NCBI GenBank assembly: GCA_021325435.1
Contig: JAJPHE010000055.1
Coordinates: 1 to 49,905, forward strand
Direction of reading: 5' to 3'
Length of the DNA stretch: 49,905 nt
DNA from: Actinomycetota bacterium
GTDB lineage: Bacteria > Actinomycetota > Acidimicrobiia > Acidimicrobiales > JAJPHE01
The stretch's first letter is position 1. The number at the start of each line of letters is the position of its first letter. Positions 31,492 to 40,225 of the stretch are shown here, piece by piece. A program made the position numbers and the translations under genes. Below the pieces are notes generated by a model. It was given only the letters and a program-made list of their open reading frames with translations, was not told the origin of the DNA and searched no databases.

Positions 31492-33045
31492 ATGGAGGGT
31501 GAGGGGCCGAGCACGTCCCGTCCGGAGCCGCCCGGCCGACCACCGCCGACTTCGGCCGACCACCTGCGACTGCTGGTCGACAGCCTGGTCAACTACGGGA
31601 TCATCACCACCGACCCTGACGGCCGGGTGCTGAGCTGGAACGCCGGCGCCGAGAGATGCACCGGTCACCGGGCCGACGAGGTGGGGGGCCGGCATGTCTC
31701 CTTGGTGTACCCGGAGGACGAGGTCCGGTCCGGTCGCCCCGACCAGCAGCTCGCCGTGGCCGTGGCCGAGGGCCACGTGGCCTCGGAGGGCTGGCGGGTG
31801 CGCAAGGACGGTCGAGCGTTCTGGGCGAGCGAGGTGATCACCGCCCTGCGGGGGCCTGACGGCCGCTTGCGCGGCTTCGGTGTGGTTCTCGGCGATCTGA
31901 CCGATCGACGCCGGGCCGAGCAGCTCCTGCAGGAGAACGAGGAGCGGCTGCGGCTCTACGTCGACAGCGTCACGGACTACGCCATGTTCATCCTCGACCC
32001 CGAGGGGCGGGTGGCGAGCTGGAACCCGGGGGCGGAGCGGCTCAAGGGTTACCGGGCCGACGAGATCATCGGTCGCCACTTCTCGACCTTCTATCCCGAG
32101 GAGGACATCCGCTCTGGCAAGCCCCGCCGCGAGCTGGAGGTGGCCGCCGCCCGGGGCCGGGTCGAGGACGAGGGCTGGCGGATCCGCAAGGACGGGTCAA
32201 GATTCTGGGCCAACGTGGTGATCTCGGCCCTGCGCACCCCCACCGGCGAGCTGCGCGGGTTCGGCAAGGTGACCAGAGATCTCACCGAGCGCAAGCGGGC
32301 CGAGGACGCCCTCAAGGGGGCACTCCAGCGCGAGCGCGAGACCGCCGCCCGCCTGCGCGAGCTCGACCAGATGAAGAACGAGTTCGTGGCCATCGTCGCC
32401 CACGACCTCCGCTCGCCGCTGGCGGTGATCAGCGGGTTCACCGACCTCCTCCTCGAGGGGGAGCTGGAACCCGACCAGCAGCGCGAGGCCCTCCGGGCCA
32501 TCGGCCGCAGCGTCCCGTCGCTGGTGGCGCTGGTCGACGACGTGCTCGAGGTGGCTCGCATCGAATCCGGGGAGATGCACTACGAGCGGGCCCAATGCAA
32601 TGTCCGCGAGATCGTCGAGGGGGCCGTTCAGGACAATCGCCCGGCCGGACGGCCGGGCGACATCGTCGTGAGCGTCGAGGACGACCTACCGATGGCCTTC
32701 GCCGATCCCCGCCGCGTCTGGCAGGTCGTGTCGAACCTGCTGTCCAACGCCATCAAGTTCTCGCCGCCCGAAGCGGTCATCGACGTGCAGGTGCGGTCCG
32801 AGCCGGGCGCCATCCTCGTGTCGGTCGTTGATCGGGGTGACGGAATCGCCCCCGAGCACCTGCCCAAGCTGTTCGAGCGGTTCTCTCGCCTGCCCCGCCC
32901 GGCGGGGGAGATGAACCGAGGAAGTGGGCTCGGTCTCTACATCTCGAGATCGCTGGTCGAAGCCCAAGGTGGACGCATCTGGGCCGAGAGCGTCGTGGGT
33001 GAGGGCAGCACCTTCAGCTTCACCATCCCAAACTCCGAGGAGTGA
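31492..33045 (+). CDS. Sensor histidine kinase with tandem PAS domains, HisKA and HATPase
   Basis: 517 residues, soluble, no membrane segment. PAS1 (about 25-140) and PAS2 (about 153-270) share a long repeated pattern (SWN.GAER, RADE..GRH, EGWR.RKDG..FWA). Then a short coiled region, the H-box VAHDLRSPL with His304, and an ATP-binding domain with N (LLSNAIKF), G1 (DRGDGIAP) and G2 (GSGLGLYIS) boxes. It autophosphorylates in response to an internal signal sensed by the PAS domains. No response regulator is next to it, so it is an orphan kinase. The ATG at 31492 starts a short disordered Pro-rich stretch. Its end is 9 nt from the convergent acyl-CoA dehydrogenase. Confidence 0.94.
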   Translation: MEGEGPSTSRPEPPGRPPPTSADHLRLLVDSLVNYGIITTDPDGRVLSWNAGAERCTGHRADEVGGRHVSLVYPEDEVRSGRPDQQLAVAVAEGHVASEGWRVRKDGRAFWASEVITALRGPDGRLRGFGVVLGDLTDRRRAEQLLQENEERLRLYVDSVTDYAMFILDPEGRVASWNPGAERLKGYRADEIIGRHFSTFYPEEDIRSGKPRRELEVAAARGRVEDEGWRIRKDGSRFWANVVISALRTPTGELRGFGKVTRDLTERKRAEDALKGALQRERETAARLRELDQMKNEFVAIVAHDLRSPLAVISGFTDLLLEGELEPDQQREALRAIGRSVPSLVALVDDVLEVARIESGEMHYERAQCNVREIVEGAVQDNRPAGRPGDIVVSVEDDLPMAFADPRRVWQVVSNLLSNAIKFSPPEAVIDVQVRSEPGAILVSVVDRGDGIAPEHLPKLFERFSRLPRPAGEMNRGSGLGLYISRSLVEAQGGRIWAESVVGEGSTFSFTIPNSEE

Positions 33046-33054
33046 GCGGGCGTC

Positions 33055-34293
33055 TCACCTGCGCAGGTTGGTGCGCACCTCGCGGAACGGCACGTCGGAG
33101 TCGACGGACGGCTCGCGGGGCAGTCCGAGGGCCCGCTCCCCGATGATGTTGCGCTGGATCTGATCGGTCCCTCCGGCGATCGAGCCGGCCGGCACCGACG
33201 TGATGATCTCGGCGATGACCCCCTCGGCCGGCGAGTCCGGTCCGGTGAGCATGGCGTGGGCCCCGGTCATGGCGGCGTGGGCGGCCGCCGAGCGGCGGGC
33301 GATCTCGCTTCCGGCCAGCTTGGCGACCGAGCCCTCCGGGCCGGGCTGGCCGCCGCGGGCCCGGGCGGCGCGGGAGCGCTCCACCGTCCAGCGGGCGGCC
33401 CGCTCGAGGGACAACGCCGCCGTCACCGCCTGGCGATGGACGGCCGACGCTCCGGTCGCCACCGCCCGGCTGGTGAGGAGGTCGGGCCGACCCGCTCGCT
33501 GCGGGTACCACTCGTAGGTCTTGGCGTACTCGGCCGCCTCGGCGGCCGCCTCTTGCGCCGTCCTGCCCCTCACCCCGGCGGGCACGGCGGCCAGGCGGGC
33601 GACCGGCAGCCCCCGCTCGTGGGCCAGGGTGGTCAGAGCCACGCCCCACCCGCCGTTGACGTCGCCCACGATGTTGGCGTGGGGAACCCGGGCGTCAGTC
33701 AGAAAGACCTCGTTGAACGACGCCCGCCCGTTCATCTGGCGTAGCGGTCTCACCTCGACGCCCGCCTGGTCCATCGAGAAGGCGAAGTAGGTGATCCCGC
33801 GGTGCTTGGGGGCGTCCCAGTCCGTCCGGGCCAGCAGCATCCCGTAGGCCGCCTGGTGGGCCCCGGTGGTCCAGACCTTCTGGCCGTTGACCACCCACTC
33901 ATCGCCGTCGCGCACGGCCCGGGTGGTGAGCCCGGCCAGATCGGAGCCGTTGCCCGGCTCGCTGAACAGCTGGCACCACTTGTCCTCGCCCGTGAGGATG
34001 CGCCGGAGCAGGCGCCGGCGGAGCTCGTCGGAGGCGTGGGCGAGCAGAGTGGGGGCCGCCAGCGCCATGCCGGCGCCCGTGGCCGGACCCACCGCCCCGA
34101 CAGCGGCGAACTCCTCGGCCACCACGGCCGCCTCCTCGCCGTCCAGGCCCCTCCCGTAGCAGTCAGACGGCCAGCTCGGACAACCCCAACCCGAGTCGGC
34201 CAGCCTCGACCGCCAGTCGGCGAGGGGCAGGTCGGGGTCCCAGTTGGCCTCCAGCCAACCGCGCACCTCGGCGCGCACCTTGCTGACGCTCAT
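33055..34293 (-). CDS. Acyl-CoA dehydrogenase
   Basis: 412 residues, family fold: N-terminal helical domain, FAD strands KWCQLFSEPGNGSDLAGL and QKVWTTGAHQAA, and the C-terminal GGTDQIQRNIIGERALGLPREP, which closes the FAD site. It is of the FadE26/FadE17-like type common in actinobacterial steroid and branched-chain catabolism. I take the ATG at 34293; the open frame beyond overlaps the MarR gene. It is read on the same strand as that MarR gene, 58 nt downstream of it. A partner acyl-CoA dehydrogenase lies in the divergent operon at 39029, so a heteromeric FadE pair is possible. Confidence 0.92.
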   Translation of the reverse strand: MSVSKVRAEVRGWLEANWDPDLPLADWRSRLADSGWGCPSWPSDCYGRGLDGEEAAVVAEEFAAVGAVGPATGAGMALAAPTLLAHASDELRRRLLRRILTGEDKWCQLFSEPGNGSDLAGLTTRAVRDGDEWVVNGQKVWTTGAHQAAYGMLLARTDWDAPKHRGITYFAFSMDQAGVEVRPLRQMNGRASFNEVFLTDARVPHANIVGDVNGGWGVALTTLAHERGLPVARLAAVPAGVRGRTAQEAAAEAAEYAKTYEWYPQRAGRPDLLTSRAVATGASAVHRQAVTAALSLERAARWTVERSRAARARGGQPGPEGSVAKLAGSEIARRSAAAHAAMTGAHAMLTGPDSPAEGVIAEIITSVPAGSIAGGTDQIQRNIIGERALGLPREPSVDSDVPFREVRTNLRR

Positions 34294-34351
34294 CGGGACG
34301 GATCCGGTCGGATGCCGTGAGAGTAGGCGCCCACCGCCTCGCTCCGGGCGG

Positions 34352-34831
34352 TCAGCGCTGGGCCGTGAGCACCCGACGGTCGCGCCACGTGTCGAGGGCG
34401 TCGGCCCAGGCCAGCAGGCCGTCGAAGCAGCCGGAGGCGTCCCCGCCCTCGGCCGCGATCTCCTCCAGCCGGGTGGCGATGACCGCGTCGGCCTGGCGGA
34501 GGGTGCGCTTCCCCTTGGAGGTGAGCAGGTGGGTGACCTTGCGCCGGTCGTCGGGGTCGTCTCCTCGCTGCACAAGACCGCGGGCAATGAGGCCGTCCAC
34601 CAGGGCGGTGACGCTCGGTCGGCTCACCGACAGGTTGCCGGCCAGCACCGACGCCGCCGCCGAGCCCCGCGATAAGAGGGCCAGCACCCGGTACTGGGGC
34701 AGGGATAGGTCCATCTCGCCCAGTGCCACCTCGACCTGCTTGGCCAGGCGGGCCGCCGCTCGCGCCGCCCGGGCCGCCCGGTCGACCCCCACGCTCGGGC
34801 CGCCACCCGCCTCACCACTTGTAGCTGTCAC
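34352..34831 (-). CDS. MarR-family transcriptional regulator
   Basis: About 159 residues. The winged helix is clear: LPQYRVLALLSRGSAA, SVSRPSVTALVDGLIARGLV (recognition helix), then the wing DPDDRRKVTHLLTSKGK, and a C-terminal dimerisation helix. MarR proteins repress catabolic genes and release DNA on binding an aromatic or CoA-type ligand. I use the GTG at 34831 with GGAGGG upstream; the frame is open to 34921 into the promoter region. It is read before the acyl-CoA dehydrogenase and is divergent from the thiolase-led operon, so it may control both. Strongly similar to the MarR at 45913. Confidence 0.9.
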   Translation of the reverse strand: MTATSGEAGGGPSVGVDRAARAARAAARLAKQVEVALGEMDLSLPQYRVLALLSRGSAAASVLAGNLSVSRPSVTALVDGLIARGLVQRGDDPDDRRKVTHLLTSKGKRTLRQADAVIATRLEEIAAEGGDASGCFDGLLAWADALDTWRDRRVLTAQR

Positions 34832-34898
34832 TTGCCCTCCACGGCCGCGGCCACCCCCAGCTCGCCGGGCCCGCTCGGCACCGACATGGTTCGAGACA

Positions 34899-34926
34899 CG
34901 AATAATACGGTCGGTTGACATTATCG
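34899..34926. promoter_or_regulatory. Candidate MarR operator with divergent promoter
   Basis: The inverted repeat CGAATAAT (34899-34906) / ATTATCG (34920-34926) is the only AT-rich stretch between the two divergent genes. It holds TTGACA (34915-34920) as a -35 for the thiolase operon, though its -10 is weak, and TATTAT on the other strand (34907-34902) as a -10 for the MarR gene. MarR bound here would block both. The repeat is imperfect. Confidence 0.5.
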
Positions 34927-34992
34927 TGGCCCGGGGACACCATTGTCGCCCGCCGGGGGCCCGCCGGGGCGCCTCCAGGTAGTGGGGGGAAT

Positions 34993-36159
34993 GTGAGTTA
35001 CGACCCAGCCGAGCTGAGGGGAAAGGCGGCCATAGTCGGGGTGGCCGACGCCGCGTCCCCCAGCGGCGAGCTCGAAACCTACGGCCGGGCCCTCGAAGCG
35101 GCCATGGTGATGGAGGCGCTGGCCGACGCCGGCCTCAGCCTTTCCGACGTGGACGGGGTGCTGAACGCCGGAGATTCGATGGGCCTCGCCGAGTACCTCG
35201 GCATCCGGCCCCGGTACACCGACAGCACCTCGGTCGGCGGGTCGAGCTTCGAGGTCCACATCGAGCACGCGGTGGCCGCCGTGGCCGCCGGCCTGTGCGA
35301 GGTGGCGGTCACCGTGTACGCCCAGACGCCCCGGGGCGACCGGCGGCGTCCGGCGGCGGGGGGTCCCTGGCGCCGGCCGGGCGCCATGCTCGAGTGGGAG
35401 GCGCCCTACGGGCTGCTCATGCCGATGGGCGCCTACGCCCTGGCGGCCAGCCGCCACATGGGCGTGTACGGCACCACCCCCGAGCAGCTGGCCCAGATCG
35501 CGGTGTCGACCCGCCAGTGGGCGGCCATGAACCCCCGGGCCCGCTACCGCGACCCGTTGACGGTCGCCGACGTGCTGGCCTCGCCCTATGTGGCCGAGCC
35601 GCTCCACCTCCTCGACTGCTGCCTCGTGACCGACGGCGCCGGCGCCGTCGTCGTCACCAGGGCGGACCGGGCCCGCGACCTGGCCAAGCCGCCGGCCTAC
35701 GTGCTCGGGGTCGGCTCCTGTCACGACCACGCCATGATCAGCGAGATGCCCGACCTCACCACCACGGCGGCGGCGGTATCGGGTCCGGCGGCGTTCTCCA
35801 TGGCCGGGGTGAAGCCGGGCGACGTCGACCTGCTGATGGCCTACGACTCGTTCACCATCACCGTGCTGCTGTTGCTGGAGGATCTCGGCTTCTGCCCGAA
35901 GGGGGAGGGTGGACGCTTCGTGGAGGACGGGAAGCTGGGGCCGGGTGGAGCCCTGCCCACCAACACCAACGGCGGGGGGCTCTCCTACACCCACCCAGGC
36001 ATGTACGGCATCTTCCTGCTGGTCGAAGCGGTGCGCCAGCTGAGAGGAGAGGCCGGCGACCGCCAGGTGGACGGGGTTGACGTGGCCGTGGCCCACGGGA
36101 GCGGGGGAGTGCTCTCCTCCATGTCCACCGTCGTCCTCGGTGGGGAGGGGGCCCGATGA
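34993..36159 (+). CDS. Thiolase-like protein (Ltp2/SCPx-type), probable retro-aldolase-like
   Basis: 388 residues, thiolase fold: VGVADAA, TSVGGSSFEVHIEH and the C-terminal VAHGSGGVLSS. In thiolases the first region carries the nucleophilic Cys; here it is GGSS (Ser84/85), so the normal Claisen activity is unlikely. YDSFT (Tyr284) and LSYTHPG (Tyr332) are at positions resembling the active-site tyrosines of Ltp2, the aldolase of steroid side-chain degradation. GTG at 34993 is preceded by GGGGGAA. It overlaps the DUF35 gene (ATGA), the same gene order as in Ltp2/ChsH2-type pairs. Confidence 0.85.
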   Translation: MSYDPAELRGKAAIVGVADAASPSGELETYGRALEAAMVMEALADAGLSLSDVDGVLNAGDSMGLAEYLGIRPRYTDSTSVGGSSFEVHIEHAVAAVAAGLCEVAVTVYAQTPRGDRRRPAAGGPWRRPGAMLEWEAPYGLLMPMGAYALAASRHMGVYGTTPEQLAQIAVSTRQWAAMNPRARYRDPLTVADVLASPYVAEPLHLLDCCLVTDGAGAVVVTRADRARDLAKPPAYVLGVGSCHDHAMISEMPDLTTTAAAVSGPAAFSMAGVKPGDVDLLMAYDSFTITVLLLLEDLGFCPKGEGGRFVEDGKLGPGGALPTNTNGGGLSYTHPGMYGIFLLVEAVRQLRGEAGDRQVDGVDVAVAHGSGGVLSSMSTVVLGGEGAR

Positions 36160-36575
36160 CAGCCAGGTTGGAACCTCCGGTGTCCCCCGAGGCCGCACCT
36201 TTCTGGGACGCCACCCGACAGCGCCAACTGATGCTCCAGTGGTGTCGGGCCTGTGACCTGCCGGTCCACCACCCCCGGGTGCTGTGCCCCCGCTGCGGCG
36301 GCACGGACCTCGACTGGCGCGAGGCCGCCGGCCGGGGACGGGTCCACGCCTTCACCGTGCTGCACCGCCCGGGGAACCCGACCATGGCCGAGCGGGTGCC
36401 CTACGTGGTCGCCCTGATCGACCTCGAGGAGGGAGCGAGGATGATGAGCAACGTCGTGGGCTGTGAGCCCGGCCGGGTAGCCGTGGGCATGCCGGTGCGG
36501 GTGGGCTGGGAGGATCTGCCCGACGGCCGTGCCCTTCCCGTGTTCGAGCCGGCCGGGGAGGCCGCCGGTGACTGA
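36156..36575 (+). CDS. DUF35 OB-fold/zinc-ribbon acyl-CoA-associated protein
   Basis: 139 residues. The N-terminal zinc ribbon has CRAC and CPRC pairs (four Cys), followed by an OB fold (GRGRVHAFTVLHRPG, PYVVALIDLEEGARMMSNVVG). DUF35 proteins form complexes with thiolase-like enzymes: the DUF35 domain of ChsH2 is essential for Ltp2. The ATG overlaps the thiolase-like stop by 4 nt, and its end overlaps the ligase gene by 8 nt. It probably stabilises and completes the active site of the thiolase-like partner. Confidence 0.92.
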   Translation: MTARLEPPVSPEAAPFWDATRQRQLMLQWCRACDLPVHHPRVLCPRCGGTDLDWREAAGRGRVHAFTVLHRPGNPTMAERVPYVVALIDLEEGARMMSNVVGCEPGRVAVGMPVRVGWEDLPDGRALPVFEPAGEAAGD

Positions 36576-38184
36576 CACCGCCGAGCGCACCGCCAGCATC
36601 CTGTCGGCCGCCGCCCGGGGGATGTCAGTCGCCTTCCACGCCGCCGAGGCGCCCGAACGGACGGCGATCATCTCCCCCGCCGGCGACCGCACCTTTGCCG
36701 AGTTGAACGCCCGGGCCAACCAGCTGGTCCGCCTGCTGCGCCGGCGCGGCCTGGCCAGGGGGTCGAGTGTCGCCCTCCTCTGCTCCAACCGACCCGAGTT
36801 CGTCGAGACCTACGCCGCCTGCAACCGGGCCGGGTTCCGTCTGACGCCGATCAACTGGCACCTGCAGGCCGACGAGGTCTCCTACATCGTCACCGACTGC
36901 GGGGCGGAGGCCCTGGTGGCCGACAGCCGCTTCTCGGAGGTGGCCGCAGCAGCAGCCACCGCCAGCGACGGCCTCGTCGTGAAGCTGTCAGTGGGGGGCG
37001 ACATCCCCGGGTTCGAACCGTACGAGGCCGCCGTCGCCGCCGAGGACGACAACGACATCGACGATCCGGAGCTCGGGGGGACCATGCTCTACACCTCGGG
37101 CACCACCGGGCGCCCCAAGGGGGTCAGGCGTCCGCCGGCCGGTGCCGGGGGGCGGGGCCGGGTCTCGTTCGTCCCCGCCGGTTACCGGGCCGGTGAGGAC
37201 CTGCACCTGTGCACCGGGCCCCTCTATCACGCCGCCCCTTTGGCTTTCTCGCTGTCGGTGCCGCTGTTGTACGGGGTCGGTGTGGTGCTGATGGACGGTT
37301 GGGACCCGGAGGAGACCCTGGCCCTGGTCGACCGCCACCGGGTGACCCACACCCACATGGTGCCGACCATGTTCCACCGGCTGGTCGCCATCCCCGAGTC
37401 GACCCGCCGGCGCTACGACGTCTCAACGCTGCGCTACGTGCTGCACGGCGCCGCCCCCTGCCCCGTGCCGGTGAAGCGGGCCATGATCGAGTGGCTGGGC
37501 CCGGTAATCCACGAGTACTACGCCGCCACCGAGGGCGGGGGCACCGCTATATCTGCCTCCGAGTGGCTGGAGAAGCCGGGGAGCGTGGGGCGCCCCGTCG
37601 AGGGCCAGGTGATCCAGGTCTGGGACGACCAGGGGAACGTCCTGCCCGCCGGCGAGGTGGGCCAGGTCTTCATCAAGGCGCCGGCGGAAGGCCGGTTCGA
37701 GTACCACAACGCTCCGGAAAAAACGGCCTCGACGTATCGGGGAGACTTCTTCACCCTGGGCGACGTCGGCTACTTCGACGAGGACGGCTACCTGTTCCTG
37801 ACCGGCCGCAGCGCCGAGCTGATCATCTCCGGCGGGGTCAACATCTACCCCGCCGAGGTCGACGCCGCCCTGCTCACCCACCCGGCGGTGGCTGACGCCG
37901 CCACCGTGGGAGTGGCCAACGACGAGTGGGGCGAGGAGGTCAAGGCCGTCGTGCAGCTGAAAGAGGGCTACCGGCCCGGCGCCGAGCTGGGCGCCGAGCT
38001 GATCGAGCACTGCCGCCAGCGCCTGGCCCACTTCAAATGCCCCCGCACCGTCGACTTCGTGCCCGAGCTGCCCCGCCACGACAACGGAAAGCTCTACCGC
38101 CGCCAGGTCCGTGACTGGTACCGCGACGGCACCCCGCCGGCGGGTCTGGTGGCGGGCAGCCCCGAAGGCGCGGGCCGGTCGTGA
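36568..38184 (+). CDS. Acyl-CoA synthetase (AMP-binding, FadD-like)
   Basis: 538 residues. Adenylation motifs are intact: LYTSGTTGRPKGV (P-loop), the YYAATEGG segment (A5), TGRSAELIISGGVNIYP (A8 hinge) and NGKLYRR (the catalytic Lys near the C-terminus). It activates a carboxylic acid to its CoA thioester with ATP. I choose the GTG at 36568, 8 nt before the DUF35 stop; an upstream ATG would lengthen the overlap. It is the only CoA ligase in the cluster, so it likely supplies the substrate for the following dehydrogenases. The P-loop region carries an insertion (about 20 residues of Pro/Gly/Arg) after the motif. Confidence 0.93.
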   Translation: MTDTAERTASILSAAARGMSVAFHAAEAPERTAIISPAGDRTFAELNARANQLVRLLRRRGLARGSSVALLCSNRPEFVETYAACNRAGFRLTPINWHLQADEVSYIVTDCGAEALVADSRFSEVAAAAATASDGLVVKLSVGGDIPGFEPYEAAVAAEDDNDIDDPELGGTMLYTSGTTGRPKGVRRPPAGAGGRGRVSFVPAGYRAGEDLHLCTGPLYHAAPLAFSLSVPLLYGVGVVLMDGWDPEETLALVDRHRVTHTHMVPTMFHRLVAIPESTRRRYDVSTLRYVLHGAAPCPVPVKRAMIEWLGPVIHEYYAATEGGGTAISASEWLEKPGSVGRPVEGQVIQVWDDQGNVLPAGEVGQVFIKAPAEGRFEYHNAPEKTASTYRGDFFTLGDVGYFDEDGYLFLTGRSAELIISGGVNIYPAEVDAALLTHPAVADAATVGVANDEWGEEVKAVVQLKEGYRPGAELGAELIEHCRQRLAHFKCPRTVDFVPELPRHDNGKLYRRQVRDWYRDGTPPAGLVAGSPEGAGRS

Positions 38185-39005
38185 GCGACCTGGACGGCCG
38201 CATCGCCCTGGTGACCGGGGCCAGCCGCGGCATCGGAGCGGCCATCGCCGAGCGCTTCGCCGCGGTGGGGGCGGTGGTGGCCATCAGCGCCCGGACCGTC
38301 GACACCCCGCACCCCATCCTGTCGGGAACCCTCGAGGAAACGCTGGCCCGCATCGACGCCGTCGGCGGCCGGGCCATCGTGGTGCCTGCCGACCTGTCAC
38401 ACCACGAGGACCGGACCCGTCTCGTGGCCGAGGTGCAGGAGGAGCTGGGGCCGATCGACGTGCTGGTGAACAACGCCGCCGTCACGTACTTCGAGCCCCT
38501 GGTGGACTTCCAGGAGCGCCACTACGACCTCATGTTCGAGGTGCAGGTGAAAGCGGCGGTGCACCTGGCCCAGCTGGTGATCCCGGGTATGAAGGCCAAC
38601 GGCCGGGGCTGGATCCTCAACATCTCCTCGGGGGCAGCCCGACACCCCGACCCGGTGGCGGCCACCCGCGAGGGCCGGCCGGTGCGGGGCCTGGGCGGCA
38701 CCGTCTACGGGATGTGCAAGGCGGCCCTCGAGCGGCTGAGCTCGGGGTTGGCCGCCGAGCTGTACGACGCCGGGGTGGCGGTCAACGCCCTGTCGCCGGC
38801 CCGGGTCGTGCCCACGCCGGGCACCCTGCACCACCACCTGGTGCGAGAAGACACCCCCGCCGAGCTCGTCGAGCAGCCCGAGGTGATGGCCGAGGCTGCC
38901 CTGGCCCTGTGCAGCGGCGATCCCAAGGTCCTCACCGGGCGGGTGACTTACAGCCAGCCGCTTCTCGACGAGCTCGGCATTCCGGTGCCCGGCGCCGCCG
39001 GTTGA
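38181..39005 (+). CDS. Short-chain dehydrogenase/reductase
   Basis: 274 residues. TGASRGIG (12-19), NNAAV and YGMCK (Tyr/Lys) give a classical SDR. A GTG start overlaps the ligase stop (GTGA). It is likely an NAD(P)-dependent 3-hydroxyacyl-CoA or hydroxysteroid dehydrogenase in the cluster; the short insert between strand 2 and helix (TVDTPHPILSGTLEET) is also seen in SDRs of CoA pathways. Its stop is followed by an AAAGGAG ribosome site for the next gene. Confidence 0.9.
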   Translation: MSDLDGRIALVTGASRGIGAAIAERFAAVGAVVAISARTVDTPHPILSGTLEETLARIDAVGGRAIVVPADLSHHEDRTRLVAEVQEELGPIDVLVNNAAVTYFEPLVDFQERHYDLMFEVQVKAAVHLAQLVIPGMKANGRGWILNISSGAARHPDPVAATREGRPVRGLGGTVYGMCKAALERLSSGLAAELYDAGVAVNALSPARVVPTPGTLHHHLVREDTPAELVEQPEVMAEAALALCSGDPKVLTGRVTYSQPLLDELGIPVPGAAG

Positions 39006-39028
39006 GCAACACGAAAGGAGTCTTGGTC

Positions 39029-40225
39029 ATGGAGCTCGACCTGGGTCCCGAGGCCCGCAAGTTCCGCGACGAGCTACGTCAGTGGCTGGAGGCCAACCAC
39101 CCGGGCGACCTGGGAGACCCCGGGCCCCGCGGCATCCTGCCCCCCAGCCCGGCGGTGGACGCCTGGACCGAGAAGCTGCAGCGGGCCGGCTACCTGTGCG
39201 TCTCCTGGCCCAAGGAGTTCGGTGGCCGGGGGTTGACCGGCGTCGAGGTGGCGGTCATGAACGAGGAGTTCGCCCGGGCCGGCGTGCCCCGGGTGACACG
39301 GGGGATGGGGGAGTGGCTCGTCGGGCCGTCGATCATCGTCCACGGGACCGACGAGCAGAAGGCGTTCTTCCTGCCCCGCATCATCGACGGCACCGACCGC
39401 TACTGCCAAGGGTTCTCCGAGCCTGACGCCGGCTCGGACCTCGCCGGGTTGAAGACTCGGGGGGTGGTGGACGGCGAGGAGGTCGTCATCACCGGCCAGA
39501 AGGTGTGGACCTCAGGAGCGCAGGCCGCCAACATGATGTTCTGCCTGTGCCGGACCGACCCGGACGCCCCCAAGCACCGGGGCATCTCCTACGTGCTGTT
39601 GCCCATGTTCCGGCCGGAAGGGGAGTCCAACGGGATCGAGCTGCGGCCGATCCGGCAGATCACCGGGCAGTCCCACTTCACCGAGACCTTCATCCACGAG
39701 GCCAGGGCCCCCATGTTCAACGTGATCGGTGGGCTGAACAACGGCTGGCGGGTGACCATGACCACGCTCGGCAACGAGCGCGGCGGCAACGCCACCACCC
39801 AGCACGTGCAGTACGAGCGCGAGTTCTGGGACCTGGTAGGCACCGTGCGCAAGGTCGGGCGCGAGGCGGAGCCCCTGGTCCGCCAGGAGCTGGCCTGGGC
39901 GTTCACCCACGTGCAGATCATGAGGTTCGCCGGTCTGCGCACCCTGTCGGAGGTGATCGCCCGCAAGGAGCCGGGGCCGGGCGCCTCCATCAACAAGATG
40001 TTCTGGTCGGAGTACCACCGCCGCTTCGGCGAGGTGGCGATGAACATCCTGGGGCCGGCGGCGATGATCCGGCCCGAAGGTGACGGCTACCGGTTGGACA
40101 AGTGGCAGCAGACGTTCTTGCAGAGCCGTTCGGGGACCATCTGGGGAGGCACGGCCCAGGTGCAGCGCAACATCGTCGGAGAGCGGGTCCTCGGCCTGCC
40201 CAAGGAGCCAGGAGCGGAGAAGTGA
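39029..40225 (+). CDS. Acyl-CoA dehydrogenase
   Basis: 398 residues: N-terminal helical region, GFSEPDAGSDLAGLKT and QKVWTSGAQAA strands, and C-terminal GGTAQVQRNIVGERVLGLPKEP. The pattern matches the acyl-CoA dehydrogenase at 33055 (same C-terminal segment), so both belong to the same subfamily and may form a heteromer or act at different steps. ATG at 39029 with AAAGGAG 8 nt upstream. The gene's stop overlaps the next SDR start (GTGA). Confidence 0.93.
   Translation: MELDLGPEARKFRDELRQWLEANHPGDLGDPGPRGILPPSPAVDAWTEKLQRAGYLCVSWPKEFGGRGLTGVEVAVMNEEFARAGVPRVTRGMGEWLVGPSIIVHGTDEQKAFFLPRIIDGTDRYCQGFSEPDAGSDLAGLKTRGVVDGEEVVITGQKVWTSGAQAANMMFCLCRTDPDAPKHRGISYVLLPMFRPEGESNGIELRPIRQITGQSHFTETFIHEARAPMFNVIGGLNNGWRVTMTTLGNERGGNATTQHVQYEREFWDLVGTVRKVGREAEPLVRQELAWAFTHVQIMRFAGLRTLSEVIARKEPGPGASINKMFWSEYHRRFGEVAMNILGPAAMIRPEGDGYRLDKWQQTFLQSRSGTIWGGTAQVQRNIVGERVLGLPKEPGAEK

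Noticed and set aside
35000-36159. Ordinary thiolase annotation
   Set aside because: The usual nucleophilic Cys is replaced by Ser in GGSS; an Ltp2-like role fits better, though unproven.
36990-37060. tRNA-like GTTCGAACC string near 37010
   Set aside because: It lies inside the acyl-CoA synthetase coding frame with no cloverleaf arms around it.
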